Origin: Profundicola chukchiensis
GTDB taxonomy: Bacteria > Bacteroidota > Bacteroidia > Flavobacteriales > Weeksellaceae
NCBI RefSeq assembly: GCF_029664245.1
Contig: NZ_JANAIE010000001.1
Location: 186,001-250,000, forward strand
Direction: 5' to 3'
Length of the DNA stretch: 64,000 bases
The notes under the pieces were generated by a model. That model did not search any database. It saw nothing but the letters and a program-made list of their open reading frames with translations, and was not told the origin of the DNA. Positions 55,354 through 64,000 of the stretch are shown here, in pieces; position 1 is the first letter of the stretch; each line of letters begins with the position of its first letter. A program made the translations under genes and the position numbers.

Positions 55354-56607
55354 ATGAAACCAACAAAGTACAACTACGACCAAATCTTTAAAAAAATCCT
55401 TCCCGTTGGAATGATTTTATTTGGAGTAACATCATGCTCGGTTTCTCAACAAACAGTTGGAGAAAACGACGGAATATATTATGACCCATCTTCTCAACCA
55501 ACTAGGCAAGTTGTGGTAGAAGATAGAGAATATCAACAAAGCGATGAGGTGTATACCTATCAAGAAGAGCAGCCTATTAGAATGGGCGGAAGATACTTCG
55601 ATGATAGTGGAAATGCACCAGAAACGTCTCAAACTACACAGCAAGAATCTAGATCATATAATGACGATAGCGTTGTTGTTACTAACGACAGCAATGGAAA
55701 TTATAATGATTGGGGTGATTATCAAGGTGTAGAAATCCATGTGAACAACTATTACGGCCCTCTTACATATAACTGGAACCGCAGATTCTACGGAGGTTGG
55801 TACGGACCTTACAGAAGTTTCGGATGGAACTATGGCTGGAGTTCTTGGGGATATAGTCCTTTCTATTCAGGCTATTATGGATTCGGATACCCTTACTTTG
55901 GTTACGGATACGGATATAGCGGATTCTACGGACCCTTCCACCCATATTATGGACCTTACTACTACGGTAGCTATGGTTATTATGGCCACCCTTATTATTC
56001 AGGATATTACGGAAGTCCATATTATAACAACTACTATGGTAACAGAGTAATGAGAGAAATATATAGAGGAAAAGGTATTCAGAATGGAATTACTAGAGAC
56101 AATGTCGCTGGAAAGAGAAATGTGACTAGAACTAACTCTGGAATTACTAGAGACAATGCAACATTAACACCTAATTCACCAACTAGAACTAGAGCTACAA
56201 GTACTGTAGATGATAATCAAATTAGAACAACGCCAACTAGAAATTCTAGAAACCAGAATGTTTCAAGTGATATCAACACGAATCCAGTAAGAATTAGACC
56301 TAGAACTACTGAGGAGGTAAATACAAATAGCGGTGTAAGAACTAATAATAGAGTTAATCCTAACATTAGATCTACCACACCAATTCGTCAGAATGATGTG
56401 AGAAATACGCCAAGACCTACGAGGGGTACTAAATACAATAATAACGTACCGACTAGGACGCCAAAGGCTACGCCTAGCACACCTCCTACTAGAAATAGAA
56501 ATTACAACAGTACTCCGTCAAGACCAACCTCGCCTTCTATCCGAAGCACACCACCAGTTAGATCTTCTTCACCCGTAAGAAGCTCAGGCGGAATTAGAAG
56601 AAGATAA
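55354..56607 (+). CDS. Gly/Tyr/Trp-rich low-complexity lipoprotein
   Basis: A 417-residue protein with a lipoprotein-type N-terminus (GVTSCS) after a charged leader. Three low-complexity parts follow: an acidic/Gln region (about 30-115), an aromatic region (about 130-235) built of Y-G-Y, GYYG and WSSWG units with little charge, and a Thr/Arg/Asn/Pro-rich basic region to the end. The aromatic part resembles glycine-tyrosine proteins that self-associate. Antisense His-rich ORFs over it are shadows of this composition. Its gene lies 37 bp before an OmpP1/FadL-like gene, suggesting an outer-surface role. Confidence 0.75.
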   Translation: MKPTKYNYDQIFKKILPVGMILFGVTSCSVSQQTVGENDGIYYDPSSQPTRQVVVEDREYQQSDEVYTYQEEQPIRMGGRYFDDSGNAPETSQTTQQESRSYNDDSVVVTNDSNGNYNDWGDYQGVEIHVNNYYGPLTYNWNRRFYGGWYGPYRSFGWNYGWSSWGYSPFYSGYYGFGYPYFGYGYGYSGFYGPFHPYYGPYYYGSYGYYGHPYYSGYYGSPYYNNYYGNRVMREIYRGKGIQNGITRDNVAGKRNVTRTNSGITRDNATLTPNSPTRTRATSTVDDNQIRTTPTRNSRNQNVSSDINTNPVRIRPRTTEEVNTNSGVRTNNRVNPNIRSTTPIRQNDVRNTPRPTRGTKYNNNVPTRTPKATPSTPPTRNRNYNSTPSRPTSPSIRSTPPVRSSSPVRSSGGIRRR

Positions 56608-56644
56608 ATAAATTAGGAAGGAAACTATCATTTAGTTAATTATC

Positions 56645-58075
56645 ATGAAAAAAAATATAATTTTAAGCTTTATTGTTGGATTATCAACTTTCTCCTTTGC
56701 ACAGGAGAATTTGGTAAACCAATATCCAGAAGAGTTACATCAATACAATAGTGGTTCAGCTTTAGGTGGAACTGCTAGATTTCAAGGAATGAGTGGCGCT
56801 ATGGGTGCTTTAGGTGGAGATTTATCTGCTACCAGTATCAACCCTGCAGGTGCGGCAGTTTTCTTACAATCAGAAGGTACGCTAACCGCTGGAGTCAATA
56901 TGGCTAAAACAAAATTGAATTCGAACCAAGGCTCTGATTTTAGTGATTCTAAAATAAATTTTGATCAAGCAGGTGCTGTATTAGTTTTTGATGATTTACA
57001 GAGTCACAATTGGAAAAACATTGCTGTAGGTTTAAACTTTCAAAGGCAAAATACAGTAAATGAAGCTATAAATTTAAAGCCAAATACAGTTGCTTCTAAC
57101 GGAAATAAAATGACGGATTACTATTCTGAAAGAATTGGTAGTTCTTCCGTTACAAATTTAAATGTGGCTGCTAATTATAATAATAACATCTATTTAGGTG
57201 GTGGTTTGAATTTCCATACCTACGATGCTGACCAGATTGAAGCCATGCGTGTTGATGATGTTCAGTTTGATAATAATTATAGATTTATTAAAGATGGAAC
57301 ACCTAACTCACGTTTAGGAACGGGAATTTCTGCAAGTCTTGGTGTGATTGCTAAAATAAATCAACAGATTAGATTAGGTGCGTCTTATCAGTCTCCTACA
57401 TGGTATACGGATACAGAAGAATTAACGACACAATATGCCATGTTTAGTGCAATAGACGGCGAAGAGGAATATTATTATATAGATAGAGAAACACTAGCTT
57501 ATTTAAATGATTTAACCACAGCTCAAAAGTTCACAGGATCAGCTGCTGTTGTTATTGGATCTAATGGTTTAATTAGTGCTGATTATATCTATACAGATTA
57601 TAGTTCGGCTAAGTTTAAACCAACTGATGCTTTCTTAGCAGAAAATGCTTTTATCTCAAATAATATGAAAGGAACCAGCACTATTAAAGTGGGTGCCGAG
57701 ATGAGATTACAGGATTTTAGATTAAGAGGTGGTTATAGATACGAGCAAACACCATTTGAGGAAGTAGATTTATTAGGAGACGGTAATACTTACCAGCCTT
57801 TTGGAGACCTTTCTGGCTTTTCATTAGGATTGGGTTATGAATTCCAAAGCTTCTATATAGATGCTGCCTATAGCTTCTACGAAAGAGATCGAAACTATTT
57901 AATTTCAGGAAATTTCTATGACTACGGTGGTGAAATCAGTGCAACAGGATTAACCCAGACAGAAGCTTTAAATGCTTTGTCTTTGAATGCTAGCGAAAGT
58001 GGATTTGCACAAAGTGTAAAAGATATAACAGAGCAACAAGGGAATATTGCTTTAACGGTAGGATTTAGATTCTAA
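56645..58075 (+). CDS. OmpP1/FadL-type outer-membrane protein
   Basis: A 476-residue protein with signal ending TFSFAQ and the typical N-terminal plug region GGTARFQGMSGAMGALGGDL, SATSINPAGAAVF (about 40-75), as in FadL/TodX hydrophobic-compound transporters. Many strands follow and the end is ALTVGFRF with terminal Phe. Likely transports hydrophobic molecules; annotators often call it a hemin receptor. Terminated by a perfect palindrome. Confidence 0.85.
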   Translation: MKKNIILSFIVGLSTFSFAQENLVNQYPEELHQYNSGSALGGTARFQGMSGAMGALGGDLSATSINPAGAAVFLQSEGTLTAGVNMAKTKLNSNQGSDFSDSKINFDQAGAVLVFDDLQSHNWKNIAVGLNFQRQNTVNEAINLKPNTVASNGNKMTDYYSERIGSSSVTNLNVAANYNNNIYLGGGLNFHTYDADQIEAMRVDDVQFDNNYRFIKDGTPNSRLGTGISASLGVIAKINQQIRLGASYQSPTWYTDTEELTTQYAMFSAIDGEEEYYYIDRETLAYLNDLTTAQKFTGSAAVVIGSNGLISADYIYTDYSSAKFKPTDAFLAENAFISNNMKGTSTIKVGAEMRLQDFRLRGGYRYEQTPFEEVDLLGDGNTYQPFGDLSGFSLGLGYEFQSFYIDAAYSFYERDRNYLISGNFYDYGGEISATGLTQTEALNALSLNASESGFAQSVKDITEQQGNIALTVGFRF

Positions 58076-58102
58076 TCTTGTAGATAAAATGTAAAGTTAT
58101 AC

Positions 58103-58135
58103 AAAAGCCGTCTCCTAGGAGACGGCTTTTTAATG
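58103..58135 (+). terminator. Terminator of the OmpP1-like gene
   Basis: A perfect 28-bp palindrome, AAAAGCCGTCTCC TAGGAGACGGCTTTT, with a T-run. It may serve the minus-strand nuclease gene (58153-60828) as well. Confidence 0.9.
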
Positions 58136-58152
58136 CGTTATAGTTTTTAACT

Positions 58153-60828
58153 TTATTCCTCTAATTCTTGAAAAGGAACTTCTGGATTAAGAATTTCATC
58201 AATTAAATAACCTACTTCAGTTAAAATAGGCTCTAAATCACTTAAGCTTAATAAATCATTCTTTTCCCATTCTAGGTAGTGAATATCTTTTGAGAAATAA
58301 CGAAGTGGGTATATCCCTGTTTTTGCTTGTTTATAGTTCATCATATAAGCATACATAGCCAATTGAATCGCTTTAGCGCCAGTATAATCCTTTAGCAGAT
58401 TCTCTACATTTTTCTCAGTTTTTCTTAAGTCAGCTTGGTTAACCGAACCTGATTTATAATCTAGAATTCTAGTGACTCCGTTCACCTGATCGATTCTATC
58501 AATAAATCCAAAAAATGAAACTTCATTTCCATTAGGCGTAATAAAATCTTTACTATGTGATTTCTCGAGCTCTTTTATTACCAATTCATTATCTCGAATT
58601 AGTAATTTATCTTTCTTAATTACATTCGAAATCATTTCTTGAGCAACTTTAAGAATAATGATATTCTTTCCTCTAGCCTCGTGGCCCTTCAACAGTTCTT
58701 CCTCTACCACTTGATGGAAAACTCTATCCTGTTTCTTCTCAATTTCCTTGAAATGATGCTCATCTAAAATTTGACCGATATAATCCGAATACAATTCTTC
58801 TAAAACCTTATGAACAATATTACCTAAGGTTCGATCATCTGCCACTTCTTCAACCTCATCCTCTTCTCTTACTCGTAAGATTTGTCGTGAATAAAAATCA
58901 ATAGGATTAAATAAATACGTACCTAAAGAAGAAGGAGAAATCTTTTTCTTCCACTTGTCTAATTGCTTGAGAACGCTTTCACTTTTTTCAATAGTTAGCA
59001 GACTCGTTGGAGATTTACTGTAGCTAGGTGTTGCAATTTCTTCAATGATAGCATGAGGAGATTCTAACTTTAATTGAAGTAAAAACCTACTTGCTTCTCC
59101 TGTCCCCATGCCTTCGCTATCCGAATTATATAAGAAGACAGCAGATTTACATCGTTGAATTAAACGATAGAAGTGATAAGCATAAATCGCATCATTATCT
59201 AGGAAAGTATTCAGTTTGGCTTCTACCCTAAAGTCAAAGGGTATAAATGAATTTTCTTGACGCCCTAAAGGAAGGGTTCCCTCATTCACCGAAGCAAGAA
59301 TTATATGTTCGAAATCAAGCAAACGTGTTTCTAACATTCCTAATAGCTGTAAACCCACCAAGGGTTCTCCCACAAACGACACGGATTCTGAGAGCAGTAA
59401 CTGCTGATAAAGTTGATGCAAGACTTTAAAGTTATCGATAAAATCATGTTCTTGCACTAAATCGTTTAGCTGCATAAAAATACTTCTGAACCTAAACAGA
59501 TATTCTTGATCCATCGTAGGCAAGTCACCGCTTTCGTAGACTAAATTAATCCAGGATATCACATTACTCAATAAATCCTGAACAGAATTCGGAGCATCAA
59601 AAATCTTATAAAATGAATTTTCTATACTTAAATCATTTAGCTTTGAGATAGAAACAAAGATTAAATTATGCTTGTGTAAATGCTCTAACAAGGATTCTGC
59701 TTGAGGCAAAAAGAAACCTCTAAAATTCGAATGTTGTAATAAATTGAGTACATTTTTATAATAATAAACTCCAGTTTTATCAAACTTTTCTCTTGTGAGA
59801 TGCAATTGAAATAGTTCCTTAAAAAAGCTAGAAATTGGAACCATTTGTAATGGCAATCCCATCGTAATATTCAATTTTTGAATATTCTCCGGTAATGCAT
59901 TCAATACAGCTGGCAAAAGTTGTTCATCCGCTAGTACGATGGCTGTTTTCTCTCTTTCCTCTTCCGTTAATTCTTGTAAATGATTTCCAATATATTTTGC
60001 TTGAGTTTCCTGCTTGGGAACATTTACAATTTTAAGCTTCTTATCTTTTTCAAAGTTCTTGTGTATGAATTTAAATTCATCTGGAAATAGAGCTCGATAC
60101 TTTCTCAAGAAATCACCTGCTTCTTGATCTTTATTGTTCATATAATAAACATCGGCATCCCAATAAGAGATTGCCCTTTCGGCTTCTACAAGATACTGAA
60201 GCATATTCAATTCAGCATGAGTGAGAGCATTAAAACCTATATAAACATATTTCTCCGAGCTATCTTTAGCAACAAAATTTTGAATTTCTTCACTCGCTTT
60301 CTTTGCCAATAAACCTCGATAAGCTTTTCCTTCCTCTAATAAAATTTTTCTTAAACCAAAAAAAGTTGCTCGAGCATCGGTCCAAAATCCAAGATGATTT
60401 TTCATTAAATCACTCAAACCTACCTCCATACTCCTTCCCCAAACCTTAATTCTCTCTTCGGAAATTAAATTATCTAAAAGTCCTCGATCATCACACAACG
60501 AAGCATCGATATCATCAAAATCTTTTAATAATATGGGTGCAAACTTTAAGAACTCATCAAAAGTTTTAGGCTCTTCTACGTGGCTCTGATAAGCATTATA
60601 GGCAGCAAACCAAAGCGGTACTCCAGAAACCATCTTCAAGCCAGTCACCTCTTCTAAAAACTCCTCTATGGTAATCATTTGAGGAAGCATCCCTTGAAAA
60701 CCTAATTCGACAAAAGTCTTACGCAAAAACGCTTTCGGGCGAACACCAGGAATAATTAAAGTGGTGTGTTTAAAGTCTAATTCTTGTGCTAATAAATCTT
60801 CTACAACTTCAGTTAAAAAGCTTTTCAT
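58153..60828 (-). CDS. AddB-like protein with PD-(D/E)XK nuclease domain
   Basis: An 891-residue cytoplasmic protein. The N-terminal two thirds is an inactive-helicase-like part (TTLIIPGVRPKAFLRKTF; the usual Walker A GxxGxGKT is absent). The C-terminal nuclease has TLGNIVHKVLEELYSD (about 675-690) and the active-site block GFIDRIDQVNGVTRILDYKSG near residue 790-810 (split D and DYK). This is the arrangement of AddB partners of AddA in double-strand-break repair; addA is not in this window. No iron-sulfur Cys set is evident. Its start overlaps the mvaD stop by 4 bp. Confidence 0.82.
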   Translation of the reverse strand: MKSFLTEVVEDLLAQELDFKHTTLIIPGVRPKAFLRKTFVELGFQGMLPQMITIEEFLEEVTGLKMVSGVPLWFAAYNAYQSHVEEPKTFDEFLKFAPILLKDFDDIDASLCDDRGLLDNLISEERIKVWGRSMEVGLSDLMKNHLGFWTDARATFFGLRKILLEEGKAYRGLLAKKASEEIQNFVAKDSSEKYVYIGFNALTHAELNMLQYLVEAERAISYWDADVYYMNNKDQEAGDFLRKYRALFPDEFKFIHKNFEKDKKLKIVNVPKQETQAKYIGNHLQELTEEEREKTAIVLADEQLLPAVLNALPENIQKLNITMGLPLQMVPISSFFKELFQLHLTREKFDKTGVYYYKNVLNLLQHSNFRGFFLPQAESLLEHLHKHNLIFVSISKLNDLSIENSFYKIFDAPNSVQDLLSNVISWINLVYESGDLPTMDQEYLFRFRSIFMQLNDLVQEHDFIDNFKVLHQLYQQLLLSESVSFVGEPLVGLQLLGMLETRLLDFEHIILASVNEGTLPLGRQENSFIPFDFRVEAKLNTFLDNDAIYAYHFYRLIQRCKSAVFLYNSDSEGMGTGEASRFLLQLKLESPHAIIEEIATPSYSKSPTSLLTIEKSESVLKQLDKWKKKISPSSLGTYLFNPIDFYSRQILRVREEDEVEEVADDRTLGNIVHKVLEELYSDYIGQILDEHHFKEIEKKQDRVFHQVVEEELLKGHEARGKNIIILKVAQEMISNVIKKDKLLIRDNELVIKELEKSHSKDFITPNGNEVSFFGFIDRIDQVNGVTRILDYKSGSVNQADLRKTEKNVENLLKDYTGAKAIQLAMYAYMMNYKQAKTGIYPLRYFSKDIHYLEWEKNDLLSLSDLEPILTEVGYLIDEILNPEVPFQELEE

Positions 60829-61892
60829 AGGACTTCAAAATTTGCTCGATCATAAATAATACCTTCGTTTTGGCACAAAGGCAATAAATTAGATTGAATG
60901 AAAGCTTCTATTTTCTCTTTTCCCTCATCTGGATATAATAAGTGAATGTTAGCACCAGCATCTAATGTAAAAAACAAAGGCAGTCCTGTTTCTTTTCTAA
61001 ATTCCCATAATTTATCTAATGCGGATACTGTATTTGGTTTCATTAAAATAAATGCTGGATCAGACAACATCATCATAGCGTGTAAGGACAAAGCTTCATG
61101 TTCCACTAACTTTCCAAATGCTTCTAAATCTCCACTTTTTAGAATTTCTAAAAGCTTTTTGATATTTTGCTTAGCTTCATTAAATCTTAATTGTGCATAA
61201 GGATGGTTATTCATTAATTGATGACCCACCGTGCTAGAAACCGATTTAGTGCCTTCGTGAATCAATAAAATAGTATCATTAAATGCTTTAAAAACTGGGT
61301 GAATATCCTTTTCTAATGGAATTGCAAATAAGTCAGAACTTCCCTCAATATACTCAGATTCCCCCCAAGTTACTAAACCTGGATAAACAGATCTACAGGC
61401 ACTTCCAGAACCTAATCTTGACAAAAAAGAACTTCTTTGTAATTGGTTTTTAGCTTTATAACCTAACTCTACTTCCATCTGAATCAAACACTTAGATAGT
61501 GCGCTCATCCCACTGGCCGATGATGCAATTCCACTACTATGCGGAAAAGAATTGTGGGTATGTAGAGTAAAGTCATAATCCTCTAAGTAAGGAGCATACT
61601 CCGCAATTCGTTGAAAAAACTTCTTGATTTTTGGAACAAAATCCGTCTTTTCTACCTCATCTAAAAACACTCTAATTTCTGATTCATTCGCTTTTTTAGG
61701 CTCAAAGCTTAAAGTTGTTTCTGTATAGCTATTTGTCAACGTATAACTAATTGAAGGATTGGTTGGGATTTGTGGGTCTGTTTTTCCCCAATATTTCACC
61801 AAAGCAATATTAGATAGGCTTTTGGCACTTACCTTTCCTGATTTATTTAAGTCAAATTCAGATTTTTGAACAATGAAATCCTTTGCTAGCAT
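60825..61892 (-). CDS. mvaD: Diphosphomevalonate decarboxylase
   Basis: A 355-residue GHMP-family enzyme converting mevalonate diphosphate to isopentenyl diphosphate. Motifs: SLSNIALVKYWGKTDPQIPT (about 25-44), the ATP loop FPHSSGIASSASGMSALS, and SGSACRSVYPGLVTW. It shows that this organism uses the mevalonate route, common in Flavobacteriia. Coupled by overlap to the AddB-like gene. Confidence 0.93.
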   Translation of the reverse strand: MLAKDFIVQKSEFDLNKSGKVSAKSLSNIALVKYWGKTDPQIPTNPSISYTLTNSYTETTLSFEPKKANESEIRVFLDEVEKTDFVPKIKKFFQRIAEYAPYLEDYDFTLHTHNSFPHSSGIASSASGMSALSKCLIQMEVELGYKAKNQLQRSSFLSRLGSGSACRSVYPGLVTWGESEYIEGSSDLFAIPLEKDIHPVFKAFNDTILLIHEGTKSVSSTVGHQLMNNHPYAQLRFNEAKQNIKKLLEILKSGDLEAFGKLVEHEALSLHAMMMLSDPAFILMKPNTVSALDKLWEFRKETGLPLFFTLDAGANIHLLYPDEGKEKIEAFIQSNLLPLCQNEGIIYDRANFEVL

Positions 61893-61993
61893 AGTATGAA
61901 GTTAGAATGCTAAAGTAAGGAATATTCTTAAAAGTATGACTCGTAAGACAAGTGTTGAATTTGCAATAAAACCACAATTTTCTTTAAAATTAA

Positions 61994-62020
61994 AAAGACC
62001 CACGAAATTCGTGAGTCTTA
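61994..62020 (-). terminator. Terminator of the small T9SS-tail gene
   Basis: AAGACCCACGAA (61995-62006) pairs with TTCGTGAGTCTT (62008-62019), followed on the minus strand by TTTTTAATTTT. Confidence 0.8.
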
Positions 62021-62039
62021 TATATCAAATTTGTGTTAT

Positions 62040-62399
62040 TTACTGTTTTATTAGTGCCTTCACTTCTGAAGTTCCATCTGAAAAGATGATTTTCACTAAG
62101 TACTTACCTTTTTTGTAGTTCTGTACGTTCAGTTGAATCGTTTTGTCATCACCACTGTAAGCTCTTTCGAATAGTTTATTTCCTAAAAGGCTATAAACAC
62201 TCACCTCTACAATTCTTGATTTATCAGAAATAACTTTAATCTCTGAAGTTGTGGTAGCGGGATTAGGATAAAGTACAACTTTCTCCTTCGTGTCTACGAC
62301 AGCAACTTTAGTAAAATCGATATCCTCCATCGGTAAATTAGCATTCGCCATTCCGATTGAGAAAATCATAAAGAATAATATGTAGAAATATTTTTTCAT
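62040..62399 (-). CDS. Minimal secreted protein consisting of a T9SS type A tail
   Basis: A 119-residue protein: signal ending MANANL, about 20 acidic linker residues, then a complete type A sorting domain from 43 to the end (VVLYPNPATTTSEIKVISDK, GKYLVKIIFSDGTSEVKALI). No cargo domain exists. It has a clean terminator and a normal start, so it does not look like the end of a broken larger gene. It may be a decoy, a degraded remnant or a small surface protein. Confidence 0.85.
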   Translation of the reverse strand: MKKYFYILFFMIFSIGMANANLPMEDIDFTKVAVVDTKEKVVLYPNPATTTSEIKVISDKSRIVEVSVYSLLGNKLFERAYSGDDKTIQLNVQNYKKGKYLVKIIFSDGTSEVKALIKQ

Positions 62400-62555
62400 C
62401 AGTTACGTACAAAAGTATAACATTAATTTCAAATATCAAACCATTTTATTGTATTCATGCTTCAAAACTATAATTTTTCTTCAAAAACTTATTAAAAGCT
62501 AATTGAAGCATAAGCTTTTTTGATATAAATCATTTATATACGCTTGCTTAAGCCG

Positions 62556-62563
62556 TATCTTTG
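62556..62563 (+). promoter_or_regulatory. -7 element of hemB
   Basis: TATCTTTG, a perfect TAnnTTTG match 18 nt before the hemB ATG. Confidence 0.5.
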
Positions 62564-62566
62564 TAG

Positions 62567-63562
<996 letters not shown>

Positions 63563-63585
63563 AATAATTTAAGCAAACAAAATCA

Positions 63586-63625
63586 AAGCGTAAAATTAGC
63601 TAGAGTCTGATTTTACGCTTTTTTT
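63586..63625. terminator. Terminator between hemB and the glycosyltransferase
   Basis: AAAGCGTAAAAT (63586-63597) pairs with ATTTTACGCTTT (63610-63621), followed by a T-run. It ends hemB and probably serves the convergent minus-strand gene as well. Confidence 0.85.
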
Positions 63626-64000
63626 AATTCAATAATTCCTGAATCACTTTCAGCAATCGTTCCTTACGATCCTCAAACCAAAACATGGACTTAATTCTAT
63701 TTTGAGAACATATAGCCAATTCTTCACCCGATTTAAGAGCTTTATTTACTAATCCCACTGCTTTATCCACGTCTTTTTCATGTAAAACAAAGCCACAATC
63801 ACCGATAGCATTAGGAATTCCATTTGCTGAAGTACCTACAGGAACGCAGCCCGACATCATGGCCTCGCATAAAACATTAGGCAAACCTTCTGAAACCGAG
63901 AACTGAGCATATACTTCGCTTTCAGCATATAAGTTTATCAAATCTTCTTGTGGTAAAATTGGATAAATCGTCAAGTTTGGTAAGTCCCTTAAATCCTCTG
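63624..64000 (-). CDS. Glycosyltransferase family 4, C-terminal part (cut by window edge)
   Basis: The frame stays open to the right edge, so only about 125 C-terminal residues are seen. VYAQFSVSEGLPNVLCEAMM followed by SGCVPVGTSANGIPNAIGDC is the donor-binding E-x7-E region of GT4 (group 1) enzymes, acting in envelope polysaccharide synthesis. The start lies outside the window. Confidence 0.88.
   Translation of the reverse strand, partial: EDLRDLPNLTIYPILPQEDLINLYAESEVYAQFSVSEGLPNVLCEAMMSGCVPVGTSANGIPNAIGDCGFVLHEKDVDKAVGLVNKALKSGEELAICSQNRIKSMFWFEDRKERLLKVIQELLN

Noticed and set aside
55763-56020. His-rich ORFs overlapping the Gly/Tyr-rich gene
   Set aside because: These ORFs in other frames are by-products of the repetitive Gly/Tyr codons; no start or family support.

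Overview
This is a chromosomal stretch of a low-GC Bacteroidota bacterium, almost certainly class Flavobacteriia. The pointers are several type IX secretion (T9SS) sorting tails, a PorP/SprF protein, a GLPGLI-family protein, a SprA-like outer-membrane protein, the mevalonate-pathway enzyme MvaD, and many perfect Bacteroidota -7 promoter elements (TAnnTTTG). I see no tRNA, rRNA, CRISPR array or intact insertion sequence.

Layout. 1-7.7 kb (minus strand): an outer-membrane/TPR gene pair, a 1128-residue SprA-like barrel protein and a MATE exporter. 7.8-12.1 kb: a diheme cytochrome lipoprotein, a secreted FG-GAP/ASPIC protein and malate dehydrogenase. 12.1-16.8 kb is accessory-looking: a GC-rich intergenic repeat, an unknown gene between two nearly identical 55-bp repeats, small membrane proteins and lipoproteins. 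17.2-19.8 kb: YceI, an outer-membrane porin, and a second YceI-like protein. 20-23 kb: gyrB and a DUF481 barrel, then two hairpin repeats.

23.2-26.8 kb holds the most unusual locus. A short Cys-rich peptide gene (26194-26373), too small for usual gene calling, has a double-glycine-type leader. It lies upstream of a secreted protein of unknown family, a GLPGLI protein and a decayed HlyD-type export adaptor, and is divergent from a small XRE regulator. Two direct repeats sit between the peptide and regulator genes. It looks like a secreted or modified peptide system that has lost part of its exporter.

27-34 kb is a MoxR-DUF58-DUF4350-DUF4129-SpoIIM-RDD membrane cluster. 34-41.4 kb is a complete clade II (Sec-type) nitrous oxide reductase locus: Crp/Fnr regulator, cytochrome c, NosZ with all copper ligands, a 4-TM protein, NosL, NosD, NosF and NosY. 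A near-perfect CRP-type palindrome lies about 42 nt upstream of the predicted transcription start of the cytochrome-nosZ operon.

41.5-46.1 kb carries housekeeping genes (fabI, a YopX-like gene, a pyruvyl-transferase-like gene, yidD-lgt-DUF192, mscL), followed by a large nested hairpin repeat. 46.5-53.1 kb is a T9SS pair: a PorP/SprF protein and a 1661-residue type-B-sorted repeat protein, with a small secreted protein upstream. 53-64 kb has a Spy-like protein, proS, a Gly/Tyr-rich lipoprotein with an OmpP1/FadL-type protein, an AddB-like nuclease, mvaD, a minimal T9SS-tail protein, a cysteine-less hemB, and a glycosyltransferase cut by the window edge.
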